This document shows, piece by piece, positions 15,485 through 22,529 of a DNA stretch of 24,430 nt; the stretch's first letter is position 1; every line of letters starts with the position of its first letter. The notes under the pieces are model-generated. The model saw only the letters and a list, made by a program, of their open reading frames with translations. It ran no database searches and had not been told where the DNA came from. The position numbers and the translations under genes were made by a program. The stretch comes from Eubacterium sp. (GTDB taxonomy: Bacteria; Bacillota; Clostridia; Lachnospirales; Lachnospiraceae): positions 1 through 24,430 of the forward strand of contig DNFT01000018.1 in assembly GCA_003486385.1 (NCBI GenBank), given 5' to 3'.

Positions 15485-16936
15485 ATGGTGAAAAAAACAA
15501 CATTGGCACTTGGGGCATTGGCGGTGACAGTCCTTATGACTGCGTGCGGAAGGGCAGACGGAAGCGGGAATACGGCGGCGCAGAAACCGACGGAGAGCAT
15601 TATGCAGACCGATATTGTACAGTCCGGGGCGGAAAATGGCAGTAGTGGGAAAACAGAAACTACAGGAAACACACAAAACTCAACCGGTGAAGCGGCAAGC
15701 GAAGCTCCCGGCAGGATACCGGATAAGCCGACTGAGGTGCTTACCTGCCCGCTGATTGGCGGTCAGTACGGACAGGACATAGAACACAGCGCGGACTACA
15801 GATATAATGAGAATACCGACAGTTGGGATGAGATATACACTGTCGGTGATGTGTGCCTTGTTTACAGCGTGGCAGAAAATAAGCTCACTATTGAGTATGA
15901 TGGCAGGACAGATGAGGTTGCGTGGGCGATACAGCATTTTGGCGGCGGAGTCGGAATGAGCATAGGGCTTGTCGATATGACATGGGACGGCAGTGAGGAG
16001 CTTATTTTAGAGGCGCATGACAGGGAGCTTGGATTGTACTTTGTGTATGATTTGAAAAATGAAAAGGATTTGTCGCCATATTACTGCACAGATGCGTCAA
16101 ATATTTTCAGTGCGTATCTGAAGGAGGAGTATGCCGCGCAGCTTAAGAAGGAGGTCAACGAAGGCTTTACCGCTATCGGAAAGGACGGTATATTTTCTGA
16201 TGTGAACGGCGATGAAAAATTAGTTTATTTCGGTCTCAGAAGCAATGCCGATAGTGTTGAAATGTTCGAGAATGTGGTCACGGAAAAGAGACTGTGCTAT
16301 CACTGGTATAGTCCGGGCGCAGCGGAGACATATTGGAATGTTGATTTTGATTTCACCTTTGATGAGAGCGGATGTCATATAGGAAACATACTCACAGTTA
16401 ACAAGGAAGTCATAAATGCCGTGCCGGAACCGGTAAAGCAGGCTCTTGCAGGCACAAAAGAGGTTATATATAGGGGAGAAGCCTTAGAGAATGTGGACGC
16501 CCTGGATGACATGCAGTATGAGCAGACCGGAAGGAGAATAGAGGCAGAGAGTTTCAGCGTGCTTGACTTTGATGGGGATGGTCTTAACGAGGTGGCAGTC
16601 ATCGCTGAGAAGTGCTACATATTCCATACAGACGGCGATAAGGTCTATGTGTATGATATCAATTACAGAGCATTTTTAGACCTAAAGACGGATGCTACAT
16701 GGAATGGCTCCGGCGGTGCCTCGAACTGGTATTATGTGGAATTTACAGGCTTTACAGACACGGAAATGCTCTACAATACCTATCTTCATATATATGAGGA
16801 TACATACTGGGACGGAGATTATTACTCCGGGAACGCCAAGCAGCTCACCAAGGAGGAGGCGGATGCAATCATATCATCAGGCTCCGATGTGATGGCTAAG
16901 AGGTATAAATATTCGAGAAATTATTTCAAGCAGTGA
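15485..16936 (+). CDS. Hypothetical lipoprotein with Asp-rich beta motifs, 483 aa
   Basis: The ATG at 15485 is chosen because GGGAGG precedes it and because it opens a clean lipoprotein signal: MVKKTTLALGALAVTVLMTAC, lipobox MTAC, Cys21. The upstream frame to 15407 lacks a ribosome binding site. Residues about 22-85 are a Ser/Thr/Gly/Asn-rich linker. The folded part carries three similar Asp-rich turns: VDMTWDGSEELILEA, FSDVNGDEKLVYFG and VLDFDGDGLNEVAVI. The last is like the calcium-loop of FG-GAP/VCBS beta-propeller repeats. The protein should sit on the outer face of the membrane. It lies between the trp operon and pstS, has an 11-bp-phased repeat array upstream and a strong terminator downstream, so it is a single-gene unit. 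A phosphate-starvation role is suggested by location only. Confidence 0.85.
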   Translation: MVKKTTLALGALAVTVLMTACGRADGSGNTAAQKPTESIMQTDIVQSGAENGSSGKTETTGNTQNSTGEAASEAPGRIPDKPTEVLTCPLIGGQYGQDIEHSADYRYNENTDSWDEIYTVGDVCLVYSVAENKLTIEYDGRTDEVAWAIQHFGGGVGMSIGLVDMTWDGSEELILEAHDRELGLYFVYDLKNEKDLSPYYCTDASNIFSAYLKEEYAAQLKKEVNEGFTAIGKDGIFSDVNGDEKLVYFGLRSNADSVEMFENVVTEKRLCYHWYSPGAAETYWNVDFDFTFDESGCHIGNILTVNKEVINAVPEPVKQALAGTKEVIYRGEALENVDALDDMQYEQTGRRIEAESFSVLDFDGDGLNEVAVIAEKCYIFHTDGDKVYVYDINYRAFLDLKTDATWNGSGGASNWYYVEFTGFTDTEMLYNTYLHIYEDTYWDGDYYSGNAKQLTKEEADAIISSGSDVMAKRYKYSRNYFKQ

Positions 16937-16941
16937 ATCGC

Positions 16942-17037
16942 TGGGACAGGGGTCTGACACCAGTGTCCCAACCGAAGTCAGGAAACATCGGAAGCCGGAA
17001 ACCAGCCGTGGGACACTGGTGTCAGACCCCTGTCCCA
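16942..17037. repeat. REP-like palindromic repeat, copy D (two spaced inverted units)
   Basis: Unit 16942-16970 and the inverted unit 17009-17037 are perfect or nearly perfect complements separated by 38 bases, wider than in copies B and C. They lie between the lipoprotein stop codon and its terminator. The 333-bp spacer 16937-17269 contains this element, the terminator, the Pho-like boxes and copy E, and no other gene. Confidence 0.9.
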
Positions 17038-17042
17038 GCCAG

Positions 17043-17087
17043 CCACAAAAATGAAACCGAAACCCCGGTTTCATTTTTGTGGTTTTT
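17043..17087 (+). terminator. Strong rho-independent terminator
   Basis: CCACAAAAATGAAACCG (17043-17059) and CGGTTTCATTTTTGTGG (17066-17082) form a perfect 17-bp stem with a 6-base loop, followed by TTTTT. It ends the lipoprotein transcript and separates it from the pst control region; its last bases overlap the first TTTACA box. Confidence 0.93.
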
Positions 17088-17228
17088 ACATAGATTTTAC
17101 ATTTATTACATATAACCATGATAGCTGATTACGCAGATTTTACTTATACTAATCTGGGACAGGGACCTGACCCCTGTCCCAGATTTCTTTTACGCGGATT
17201 TTACATTCGGATGATTGGGGATTTTACA
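17085..17228 (+). promoter_or_regulatory. TTTACA Pho-box array upstream of pstS
   Basis: TTTACA-like hexamers lie at 17085, 17096, 17105 (ATTACA), 17128 (ATTACG), 17139 (TTTACT), 17189 (TTTACG), 17200 and 17223. Pairs 17085/17096, 17128/17139 and 17189/17200 are spaced by exactly 11 bases. This is the architecture of PhoP boxes in Gram-positive bacteria, and the downstream gene is pstS, so control by phosphate starvation is likely. Repeat copy E separates two very similar pairs (TTACGCAGATTTTAC and TTACGCGGATTTTAC). I could not choose a -10 box with confidence. Confidence 0.7.
17153..17183. repeat. REP-like palindromic repeat, copy E (short, within the pstS control region)
   Basis: TCTGGGACAGGG (17153-17164) and CCCTGTCCCAGA (17172-17183) are perfect 12-base complements around the loop ACCTGAC. 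It carries the family core but is about half the size of the other copies. It lies between two groups of Pho-like boxes. Confidence 0.85.
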
Positions 17229-17269
17229 CAGGGGTAGTAGACTGCTGATTGTAAACGAGAGGTGAAGCA

Positions 17270-17371
17270 ATGATACGCACAGCTTACACAGCTTCGTTTA
17301 TGAAAAAGAAAAGAAAAAAGTGTGAAAAAGAATGTAAGCCGTGTTGCGGCTGGAAAGAGGCAGAGAAATGA
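17270..17371 (+). CDS. Small basic Cys-rich ORF (33 aa) coupled to pstS
   Basis: An ATG at 17270 stands five bases after GAGAGGTG, a better ribosome binding site than that of pstS itself. The 33-codon frame ends in TGA at 17369-17371, overlapping the pstS ATG at 17368 (ATGA), the usual sign of translational coupling. The predicted peptide has a short neutral start (MIRTAYTASF), then a very basic and Cys-rich core, KKKRKKCEKECKPCCGW, and a charged end. The four Cys in a CxxxCxxCC pattern could bind a metal or form disulfides. There is no signal peptide or membrane helix. I recognise no family. It may act as a leader ORF that sets pstS translation rather than as a functional peptide. Confidence 0.55.
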   Translation: MIRTAYTASFMKKKRKKCEKECKPCCGWKEAEK

Positions 17372-18297
17372 AGAAGAATTTATTTAGGAAGTGTGCAGCA
17401 ATGGTTGCATGTGCTGCTATGTCGATGATGATGGTTACAGGCTGTAACAGCAATACAGCGGGAAATAATGCAACAGACGGAACAACAACAGGTTCAAATG
17501 CAGCATCAACACAGCAGGCAGAGCAGGAGACGACAAAGACTGCTGAAGCTGATAAGAAGCTTTCCGGTACAATCTCACTTGCAGGTTCAACATCAATGCA
17601 GAAGCTTGCGGATGCACTTGCAGAGACCTTCATGGAGGCTAACAGCGGCGTGACAGTTACGGTTGAATATTCAGGTTCATCGGCAGGTATCGAGTCACTT
17701 CTTAACGGAAGCTGCGATATAGGTGATGCTTCAAGAAACTTAAAGGACAGCGAGAAGTCCGGCGGAGCTGTTGAGAACATCGTGGCAATCGATGGTATAG
17801 CCGTTATCGTTGACAAGAATAATACTGTTGCAGGTCTTACAAAGCAGCAGCTCTCAGACATCTATACAGGCGCTGTAACCAACTGGAGCGAGGTTGGCGG
17901 AAGCGATACACCGATTGTTGTAGTAGGTCGTGAGGCAGGTTCAGGTACAAGAGGAGCATTCGAGGAAATCTTAAAGGTTGAGGATGCATGTAAGTACGCT
18001 GTAGAGTGCGATTCGACAGGTGCAGCTATGGCTAAGGTTGCTTCGACAGAGGGCGCAATCGGTTATGTATCACTTGATGTACTTGATGATTCCGTAAATG
18101 CACTTAACCTTGATGATGTAGCTCCTACATCGGACAACATTGTTGCAGGTACATATTTCCTTTGCAGACCGTTTGTTATGGCTACCAAGGGTGAGATAAG
18201 CGGGCAGAATGAGCTCGTTCAGGCATTCTTCGATTTCCTCAAGTCCGATGAAGGAAAGGCAGTAGTAAAGGCAGTCGGACTTATCACAGTAGACTAA
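17368..18297 (+). CDS. pstS: Phosphate ABC transporter substrate-binding lipoprotein
   Basis: PstS, 309 residues, captures phosphate outside the membrane and passes it to PstCA. The ATG at 17368 begins a lipoprotein signal, with lipobox VTGC and Cys26; a GTG start nine codons upstream would spoil the signal. A Gln/Thr/Ala-rich linker runs to about residue 62. Phosphate-site motifs follow: ISLAGSTSMQKLADAL (69-84), EYSGSSAGIESLLNGSCDIG (100-119), VVGREAGSGTRGAFEEIL and STGAAMAKVASTEGAIGYVS. It is the compact Gram-positive form of the family. Upstream are Pho-like boxes and the coupled 33-codon ORF. A 202-bp structured spacer separates it from pstC, which probably allows higher expression of the binding protein. 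Confidence 0.96.
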   Translation: MKKNLFRKCAAMVACAAMSMMMVTGCNSNTAGNNATDGTTTGSNAASTQQAEQETTKTAEADKKLSGTISLAGSTSMQKLADALAETFMEANSGVTVTVEYSGSSAGIESLLNGSCDIGDASRNLKDSEKSGGAVENIVAIDGIAVIVDKNNTVAGLTKQQLSDIYTGAVTNWSEVGGSDTPIVVVGREAGSGTRGAFEEILKVEDACKYAVECDSTGAAMAKVASTEGAIGYVSLDVLDDSVNALNLDDVAPTSDNIVAGTYFLCRPFVMATKGEISGQNELVQAFFDFLKSDEGKAVVKAVGLITVD

Positions 18298-18499
18298 TAG
18301 AAATATTGGAAAATACATAAGAACGCTTCTACTTAAAAAGGTTATCACAAAAAGCAGTTAAAAAGCCTTCGTTGTAATAACCTGAAATTAAAAAAATTTT
18401 GGCGGCATGAGTGTGGTGCTAAGCATTACACCTTTGCCGCTAAGTGTCTATTTCTTATGTGGTATATCTGCCATATAGTGGCTGGGAAATGAGGTAAAT
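18298..18499 (+). promoter_or_regulatory. Structured spacer between pstS and pstC
   Basis: The 202-bp gap has no gene. GGTTATCACAA (18340-18350) and TTGTAATAACC (18372-18382) form a stem with one mismatch. GCGGCA (18402-18407) and TGCCGC (18435-18440) form a second, weaker one. Neither is followed by a proper T-run. Such hairpins commonly trim and stabilise the binding-protein message in ABC operons; that role here is inference. Confidence 0.45.
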
Positions 18500-19594
18500 A
18501 TGAAAGCTGAAGTGATAAACTGTCCGAATCCGGCGATTGAGATTGCTGCAGAGCCGGCAGCAGGTAAGAAAACAGATAGGGATGTACCGGTAAATACTGA
18601 TAAAAGAAATGATAAAGCGTTAAGAATGACTGAAAATAAGTTTGAAAAGAGCAATTTTCAGAGTGACGCACAGATAAATATTTTTAAAGGAAAAATAACA
18701 AAAAATCTCATAGAGGTTATCGCTAAGGTCATCTTCACAATATCTGCCTTTGTGGCTGTGGCGGCGGTAATTTCCATCACGGTATATATGTTCATAAAAG
18801 GTCTTCCGGCTCTTGGGGAGGTCGGAATTGCACAAATCCTGTTTGGCACGGTGTGGGCGCCTACAGCGGCGGAGCCACATTTTGGAATATTGTATGTCAT
18901 CTTAACCTCGCTTGTGGGTACAGCGATGGCGATAGTTATTGGAGTTCCGATAGGACTTTTGACAGCGGTTTTCCTCGCGGAGGTAGCGCCACAGAAGCTG
19001 TCTAAGGTGGTTAAGCCGGCAATCGAACTGCTTGCAGGTATTCCGTCAATTGTCTATGGACTTATAGGAATCATGGTATTAAATCCTCTTATGTTCAAGC
19101 TTGAGAAAATAATATTTGCCGGAAGTAAGACACATCAGTTTACGGGCGGCTCGAACCTTATATCAGCGGTTCTGGTGCTCGCGGTGATGATACTTCCGAC
19201 AGTTATAAATATAAGTGAGTCTTCGCTTCGTGCGGTTCCGAAGCACTACAAGGCGGCTTCGCTCGCGATGGGAGCCACACATATCCAGACAATATTCAAG
19301 GTTATTATTCCTGCGGCTAAGTCGGGAATATTGACAGCAGTTGTACTGGGTATAGGACGTGCGATAGGTGAGGCGATGGCGATTACTCTGGTTGCCGGAA
19401 GTGCCGTGAATGTGCCGCTTCCGTTTAATTCGGTACGTTTCCTCACGACGGCGATAGTCAGTGAGATGGCATATTCGGCGGATACACACAGAAGGGTGCT
19501 CTTCACAATCGGACTTGTACTTTTCGTATTTATCATGATTATCAATCTGGTTCTGAACCGTATGATGAAGAAGGGGGAAAAGGCAGATGGCTGA
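18500..19594 (+). CDS. pstC: Phosphate ABC transporter permease PstC, extended N-terminus
   Basis: PstC, 364 residues, one of the two membrane subunits of the phosphate importer. About six membrane helices begin near residue 73 (IAKVIFTISAFVAVAAVISI). The permease coupling loop is recognisable around RAVPKHYKAASLAMGATHIQ, followed by GIGRAIGEAMAITLVAGSA. Conserved PstC features such as LLAGIPSIVYGLIGIMVL are present. The first about 70 residues are a polar, charged, probably disordered extension (CPNPAIEIAAEPAAGKKTDR region) not usual in the family. GAGGT six bases before the ATG at 18500 supports the long form; the internal ATG at 18626 has no good site. The gene overlaps pstA by eight bases. 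Confidence 0.95.
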   Translation: MKAEVINCPNPAIEIAAEPAAGKKTDRDVPVNTDKRNDKALRMTENKFEKSNFQSDAQINIFKGKITKNLIEVIAKVIFTISAFVAVAAVISITVYMFIKGLPALGEVGIAQILFGTVWAPTAAEPHFGILYVILTSLVGTAMAIVIGVPIGLLTAVFLAEVAPQKLSKVVKPAIELLAGIPSIVYGLIGIMVLNPLMFKLEKIIFAGSKTHQFTGGSNLISAVLVLAVMILPTVINISESSLRAVPKHYKAASLAMGATHIQTIFKVIIPAAKSGILTAVVLGIGRAIGEAMAITLVAGSAVNVPLPFNSVRFLTTAIVSEMAYSADTHRRVLFTIGLVLFVFIMIINLVLNRMMKKGEKADG

Positions 19595-20459
19595 TTCAAT
19601 TCTTGTAAAGAAAAAGCGTCCGTTTGACAATGTGGCATACGCGCTTATATATATGTCAGCATTGATATCCGTGGGAATCCTTGTCGGAATAATCATCTAT
19701 GTTACAATAAAAGGCTTAAGCAATGTCAACTGGGCTTTTCTCACCACAGAGAGAAGCGCATTGAAAGGAACAACCGGCATCGCAGGCAATATAGTAAACA
19801 CACTCTACATAGTGGTTGTCACGATAGTCATTGCCACACCTATCGGTGTTGGCTCAGCCATATACCTGAATGAGTATGCCAGACCGGGAAAGCTTGTAAA
19901 GATAATTGAGTTCACAACGGAGACACTTGCGGGAATACCTTCAATCATATTCGGTATGTTCGGTCTGGTGCTCTTCAATCAGGCGTTCCACCTTGGATAT
20001 TCGCTCCTCACCGGAGCACTCACACTGACACTCATGGTGCTTCCGCTCATAACAAGAAACACGCAGGAGGCGTTAAAGACGGTTCCTAAGAGCTACCGCG
20101 ACGGAGCGCTTGGAATGGGCGCAGGCAAATGGCACATGATAAGAACCATCATCCTGCCCTCGGCAATGCCCGGAATAATCACCGGAATTATCCTTGCGAT
20201 AGGAAGAATCGTCGGCGAGTCGGCGGCACTCCTGTTCACTGCGGGTTCAGCCTACAAGCTTCCGAAGAGTCTCATGGCATTCTTCATGAAAATCAGGGAG
20301 GCGGGCGGTACACTCACAATAGAGATGTACTTCCGTATGTCGGACGGAAAATACGGTCAGGCATTCGGAATCGGCCTGGTACTCCTTGTGGTTGTGCTTG
20401 GTATCAATTTTATCGCAAAATGGCTTGCGGCACGATTCGATGTGAACAGGAAAGGATAG
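19587..20459 (+). CDS. pstA: Phosphate ABC transporter permease PstA
   Basis: PstA, 290 residues, pairs with PstC to form the phosphate channel. About six membrane helices are visible, the first near residues 17-42 (ALIYMSALISVGILVGIIIY). The cytoplasmic coupling loop is KTVPKSYRDGALGMGAGKWH, followed by AIGRIVGESAALLFTAGSA, as expected for PstA. The motif TLAGIPSIIFGMFGLVLF parallels that of PstC. AAGGGGG upstream of the ATG and the eight-base overlap with pstC indicate coupled translation. pstB starts ten bases after the stop codon. Confidence 0.96.
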   Translation: MADSILVKKKRPFDNVAYALIYMSALISVGILVGIIIYVTIKGLSNVNWAFLTTERSALKGTTGIAGNIVNTLYIVVVTIVIATPIGVGSAIYLNEYARPGKLVKIIEFTTETLAGIPSIIFGMFGLVLFNQAFHLGYSLLTGALTLTLMVLPLITRNTQEALKTVPKSYRDGALGMGAGKWHMIRTIILPSAMPGIITGIILAIGRIVGESAALLFTAGSAYKLPKSLMAFFMKIREAGGTLTIEMYFRMSDGKYGQAFGIGLVLLVVVLGINFIAKWLAARFDVNRKG

Positions 20460-20469
20460 GTACATATAA

Positions 20470-21246
20470 ATGGATGAAAAAAAGAATTTACCGGAAAATA
20501 TTTTGGATATAAAGAAGCTTGATTTGTGGTACGGTGAGAATCATGCACTCAAGAATGTCAATATGGAGATAAAAAGAAACGCAATCACAGCGTTCATCGG
20601 ACCCTCCGGCTGCGGAAAATCGACATTTTTAAAGACCCTGAACAGGATGAATGACCTTGTGCCGGGAGTGCGTATTGAGGGGCAGGTGCTTCTTGACGGT
20701 GTGGATATCTATGACACGAAGGTTGACACCTCAATGCTCCGGAAAAAAATCGGCATGGTATTCCAGCAGCCTAACCCATTTCCTATGAGCATATATGATA
20801 ATGTGGCTTACGGGCCGAGAATACATGGAATAAAGAATAAAGTCAAGCTTGACCAGATTGTCGAGGAGAGCCTGAAGGGTGCGGCTATATTCGATGAGGT
20901 AAAAGACAGACTTAAGAAGTCAGCACTTGGTCTTTCAGGCGGTCAGCAGCAGCGTCTTTGCATCGCGCGTGCACTTGCGGTTTCGCCGGAGGTGCTTCTC
21001 ATGGATGAGCCGACCAGCGCCCTTGACCCTATATCGACACTCAAGGTTGAGGAGCTTATGGAGGAGCTTAAGAAAAAATATACAGTTGTTGTTGTGACAC
21101 ATAACATGCAGCAGGCGGCAAGAGTATCCGATGATACAGCATTTTTCCTCGTCGGAGAGGTGATTGAGAAGGACAGCACGGACAATATATTCTCGCAGCC
21201 GAAGGATAAGAGGACGGAGGACTATATTACCGGAAGATTCGGGTGA
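20470..21246 (+). CDS. pstB: Phosphate ABC transporter ATP-binding protein
   Basis: PstB, 258 residues, the ATPase that drives phosphate import. Walker A is GPSGCGKS (44-51), the Q-loop is near Gln99-Gln100 (GMVFQQPNPFPMSIYDNV, a PstB hallmark), the signature is LSGGQ (155-159), Walker B is VLLMDE (175-180) with the D-loop SALDP, and the switch histidine is His211. The C-terminus DYITGRFG is also typical of PstB. All catalytic residues are present. The spacing behind pstA is ten bases. A large inverted-repeat element follows before phoU. Confidence 0.97.
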   Translation: MDEKKNLPENILDIKKLDLWYGENHALKNVNMEIKRNAITAFIGPSGCGKSTFLKTLNRMNDLVPGVRIEGQVLLDGVDIYDTKVDTSMLRKKIGMVFQQPNPFPMSIYDNVAYGPRIHGIKNKVKLDQIVEESLKGAAIFDEVKDRLKKSALGLSGGQQQRLCIARALAVSPEVLLMDEPTSALDPISTLKVEELMEELKKKYTVVVVTHNMQQAARVSDDTAFFLVGEVIEKDSTDNIFSQPKDKRTEDYITGRFG

Positions 21247-21259
21247 TGATGACACGGAC

Positions 21260-21399
21260 GTTTTAAATTTTTTCTATATTACCGCCGGGCACGTTCTCGC
21301 TGCATTTTGCCTCGCAGCGGCACATAAGCGGTTGAAATACAGCCGATAAATGCCGGCTGGCAAAAAGCACCCGGCTTGCAATATAGAAAAATTTAAAAC
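21260..21399. other. 140-bp cloverleaf-like inverted-repeat element
   Basis: The outer arms 21260-21280 and 21380-21399 are complementary over about 20 bp with one extra base. Inside them GCCGGG (21284-21289) pairs with CCCGGC (21370-21375). Two further hairpins lie within: CGCTGC/GCAGCG (21299-21304/21314-21319) and CAGCCG/CGGCTG (21340-21345/21354-21359). The result is a two-part closing stem with two arms. It is not a tRNA. It could be a MITE-like element, a bidirectional terminator or a structured RNA between pstB and phoU. No target-site duplication is apparent. Confidence 0.7.
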
Positions 21400-21518
21400 T
21401 GTTTCGTGAAATGCTCAAATTATCAAATAGATGATTGCTGTACTTAATTCTTAAATTGCGCCATGTTTAAAATAATAGAATGTTAAATATCCAATATTAT
21501 ATATGGGAGGATAGTAAG

Positions 21519-22157
21519 ATGAGAAGCAGATTTGACAAGGAGCTTGCACAGCTTAACAGTGAGCTCATCAATATGGGGACGCTTATTGAGGAAGCTATAC
21601 AGAATGCGGTTGGTGCGCTTGTGAACCAGAATGTGGAGCAGGCACACAGGGCGGTTGATTTCGATGTGGATGTCGACCAGAAGGAGAAGGACATAGAGAA
21701 TATATGCTATAAGCTTCTTCTTCACCAGCAGCCGGTGGCAGGTGATTTAAGACTTATCACGGCAGCGCTGAAGATGGTGAGCGATATGGAGAGAATCGGC
21801 GATCAGGCAGCGGATATTTCGGAGCTGACGATAGCTATGTCACAGAAGCCTTATATAAAGAACCTTGAGCATATCCGTTCGATGGCAAAAGAGACAATGA
21901 TAATGGTTATCGACAGCCTTCAGGCGTTCGTTGACAGGGATTTAGACAAGGCGCATGCGGTTATTGAACATGACGATGTTGTTGATGACTTGTTTATGAC
22001 GGTAAAAAAAGAGATTATAGAGATTATACATAACCGCCCGGATGATGGCGACCAGGCGACAGACCTTCTGATGGTTGCAAAGTACTTTGAGAGAATCGGA
22101 GACCATGCGACCAACATCGCAGAGTGGGTAATTTTTTCGATAACCGGTGAGAGGTGA
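21519..22157 (+). CDS. phoU: Phosphate transport regulator PhoU
   Basis: PhoU, 212 residues, an all-helical cytoplasmic protein that restrains Pst transport and the PhoR kinase when phosphate is plentiful. The ATG at 21519 follows GGGAGG by eight bases; the 13 upstream in-frame codons lack a site. The two three-helix repeats each carry the metal-binding ExxxD signature: DMERIGDQAADI and YFERIGDHATNIAEW. Opening MRSRFDKELAQLNSELINMG and length are typical. It lies 272 bp after pstB, a gap filled by the cloverleaf-like element, so it may be made from its own or a processed transcript. The cognate PhoR/PhoP are not in view. Confidence 0.96.
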   Translation: MRSRFDKELAQLNSELINMGTLIEEAIQNAVGALVNQNVEQAHRAVDFDVDVDQKEKDIENICYKLLLHQQPVAGDLRLITAALKMVSDMERIGDQAADISELTIAMSQKPYIKNLEHIRSMAKETMIMVIDSLQAFVDRDLDKAHAVIEHDDVVDDLFMTVKKEIIEIIHNRPDDGDQATDLLMVAKYFERIGDHATNIAEWVIFSITGER

Positions 22158-22192
22158 GCAATATAGCTTTAAGTCAAGGGTTCATAAGCTTT

Positions 22193-22219
22193 AGCATGTA
22201 TTTGATAAATGCTTTTGGA
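22193..22219 (+). terminator. Weak stem-loop after phoU
   Basis: AGCAT-G-TAT and ATA-A-ATGCT (22193-22213) form a small stem with one mismatch and a TTG loop, followed by TTTGGAC. It is short and AT-rich, so it is only a candidate for the end of the phoU transcript. Confidence 0.3.
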
Positions 22220-22284
22220 CTTTTGGCTATTGCATTATGCGTTACGGCATGATATATAAGATTTAATAGGTGCCGACGGATTTA

Positions 22285-22384
22285 TGTTTTTTATACCTGA
22301 TGGACGGCGCTGTAGGTGTGCTGCTCGCTCGGTTAGAGTGCTGGATGCTGTGTTTGTTATACCTGATGGACGGCGCCGTAGGTG
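22285..22384 (+). repeat. Two 34-bp direct repeats, 66-bp period
   Basis: 22285-22318 and 22351-22384 differ at two positions over 34 bases; the shared core is TTATACCTGATGGACGGCGC followed by YGTAGGTG. The spacer between them contains GCTGCTCGCTCGG, loosely echoed after the second copy. They are far more GC-rich than the surrounding intergenic DNA. The 372-bp gap 22158-22529 contains these repeats, the weak hairpin and the AT-rich leader of the Na/Pi gene, and no gene that I can support. Confidence 0.8.
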
Positions 22385-22529
22385 AGATGCTGCTGCCCGG
22401 GACAGCGTGAAAAACTTTTATTTTTTTATGAAATTCCGGAAGACGGGTACTTATACCGTAATTGTAAAAAATAACTAAAAACTTTTATATTTTTCAGTAA
22501 AAATTATTTCAGAAAAAAAGGAGGCAGGA

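Noticed and set aside
12533..17183. CRISPR array
   Set aside because: The repeats are palindromic pairs at irregular distances of hundreds to thousands of bases, with no unique spacers of constant length and no cas genes.
21260..21399. tRNA gene in the cloverleaf-like element
   Set aside because: The closing stem is about 20 bp of AT-rich sequence and there is no recognisable T-loop, anticodon arm or CCA end.
22458..22475. Pho box before the Na/Pi gene (TGTAAA)
   Set aside because: Only a single hexamer is present, with no phased partner, so it is not distinguishable from AT-rich background.
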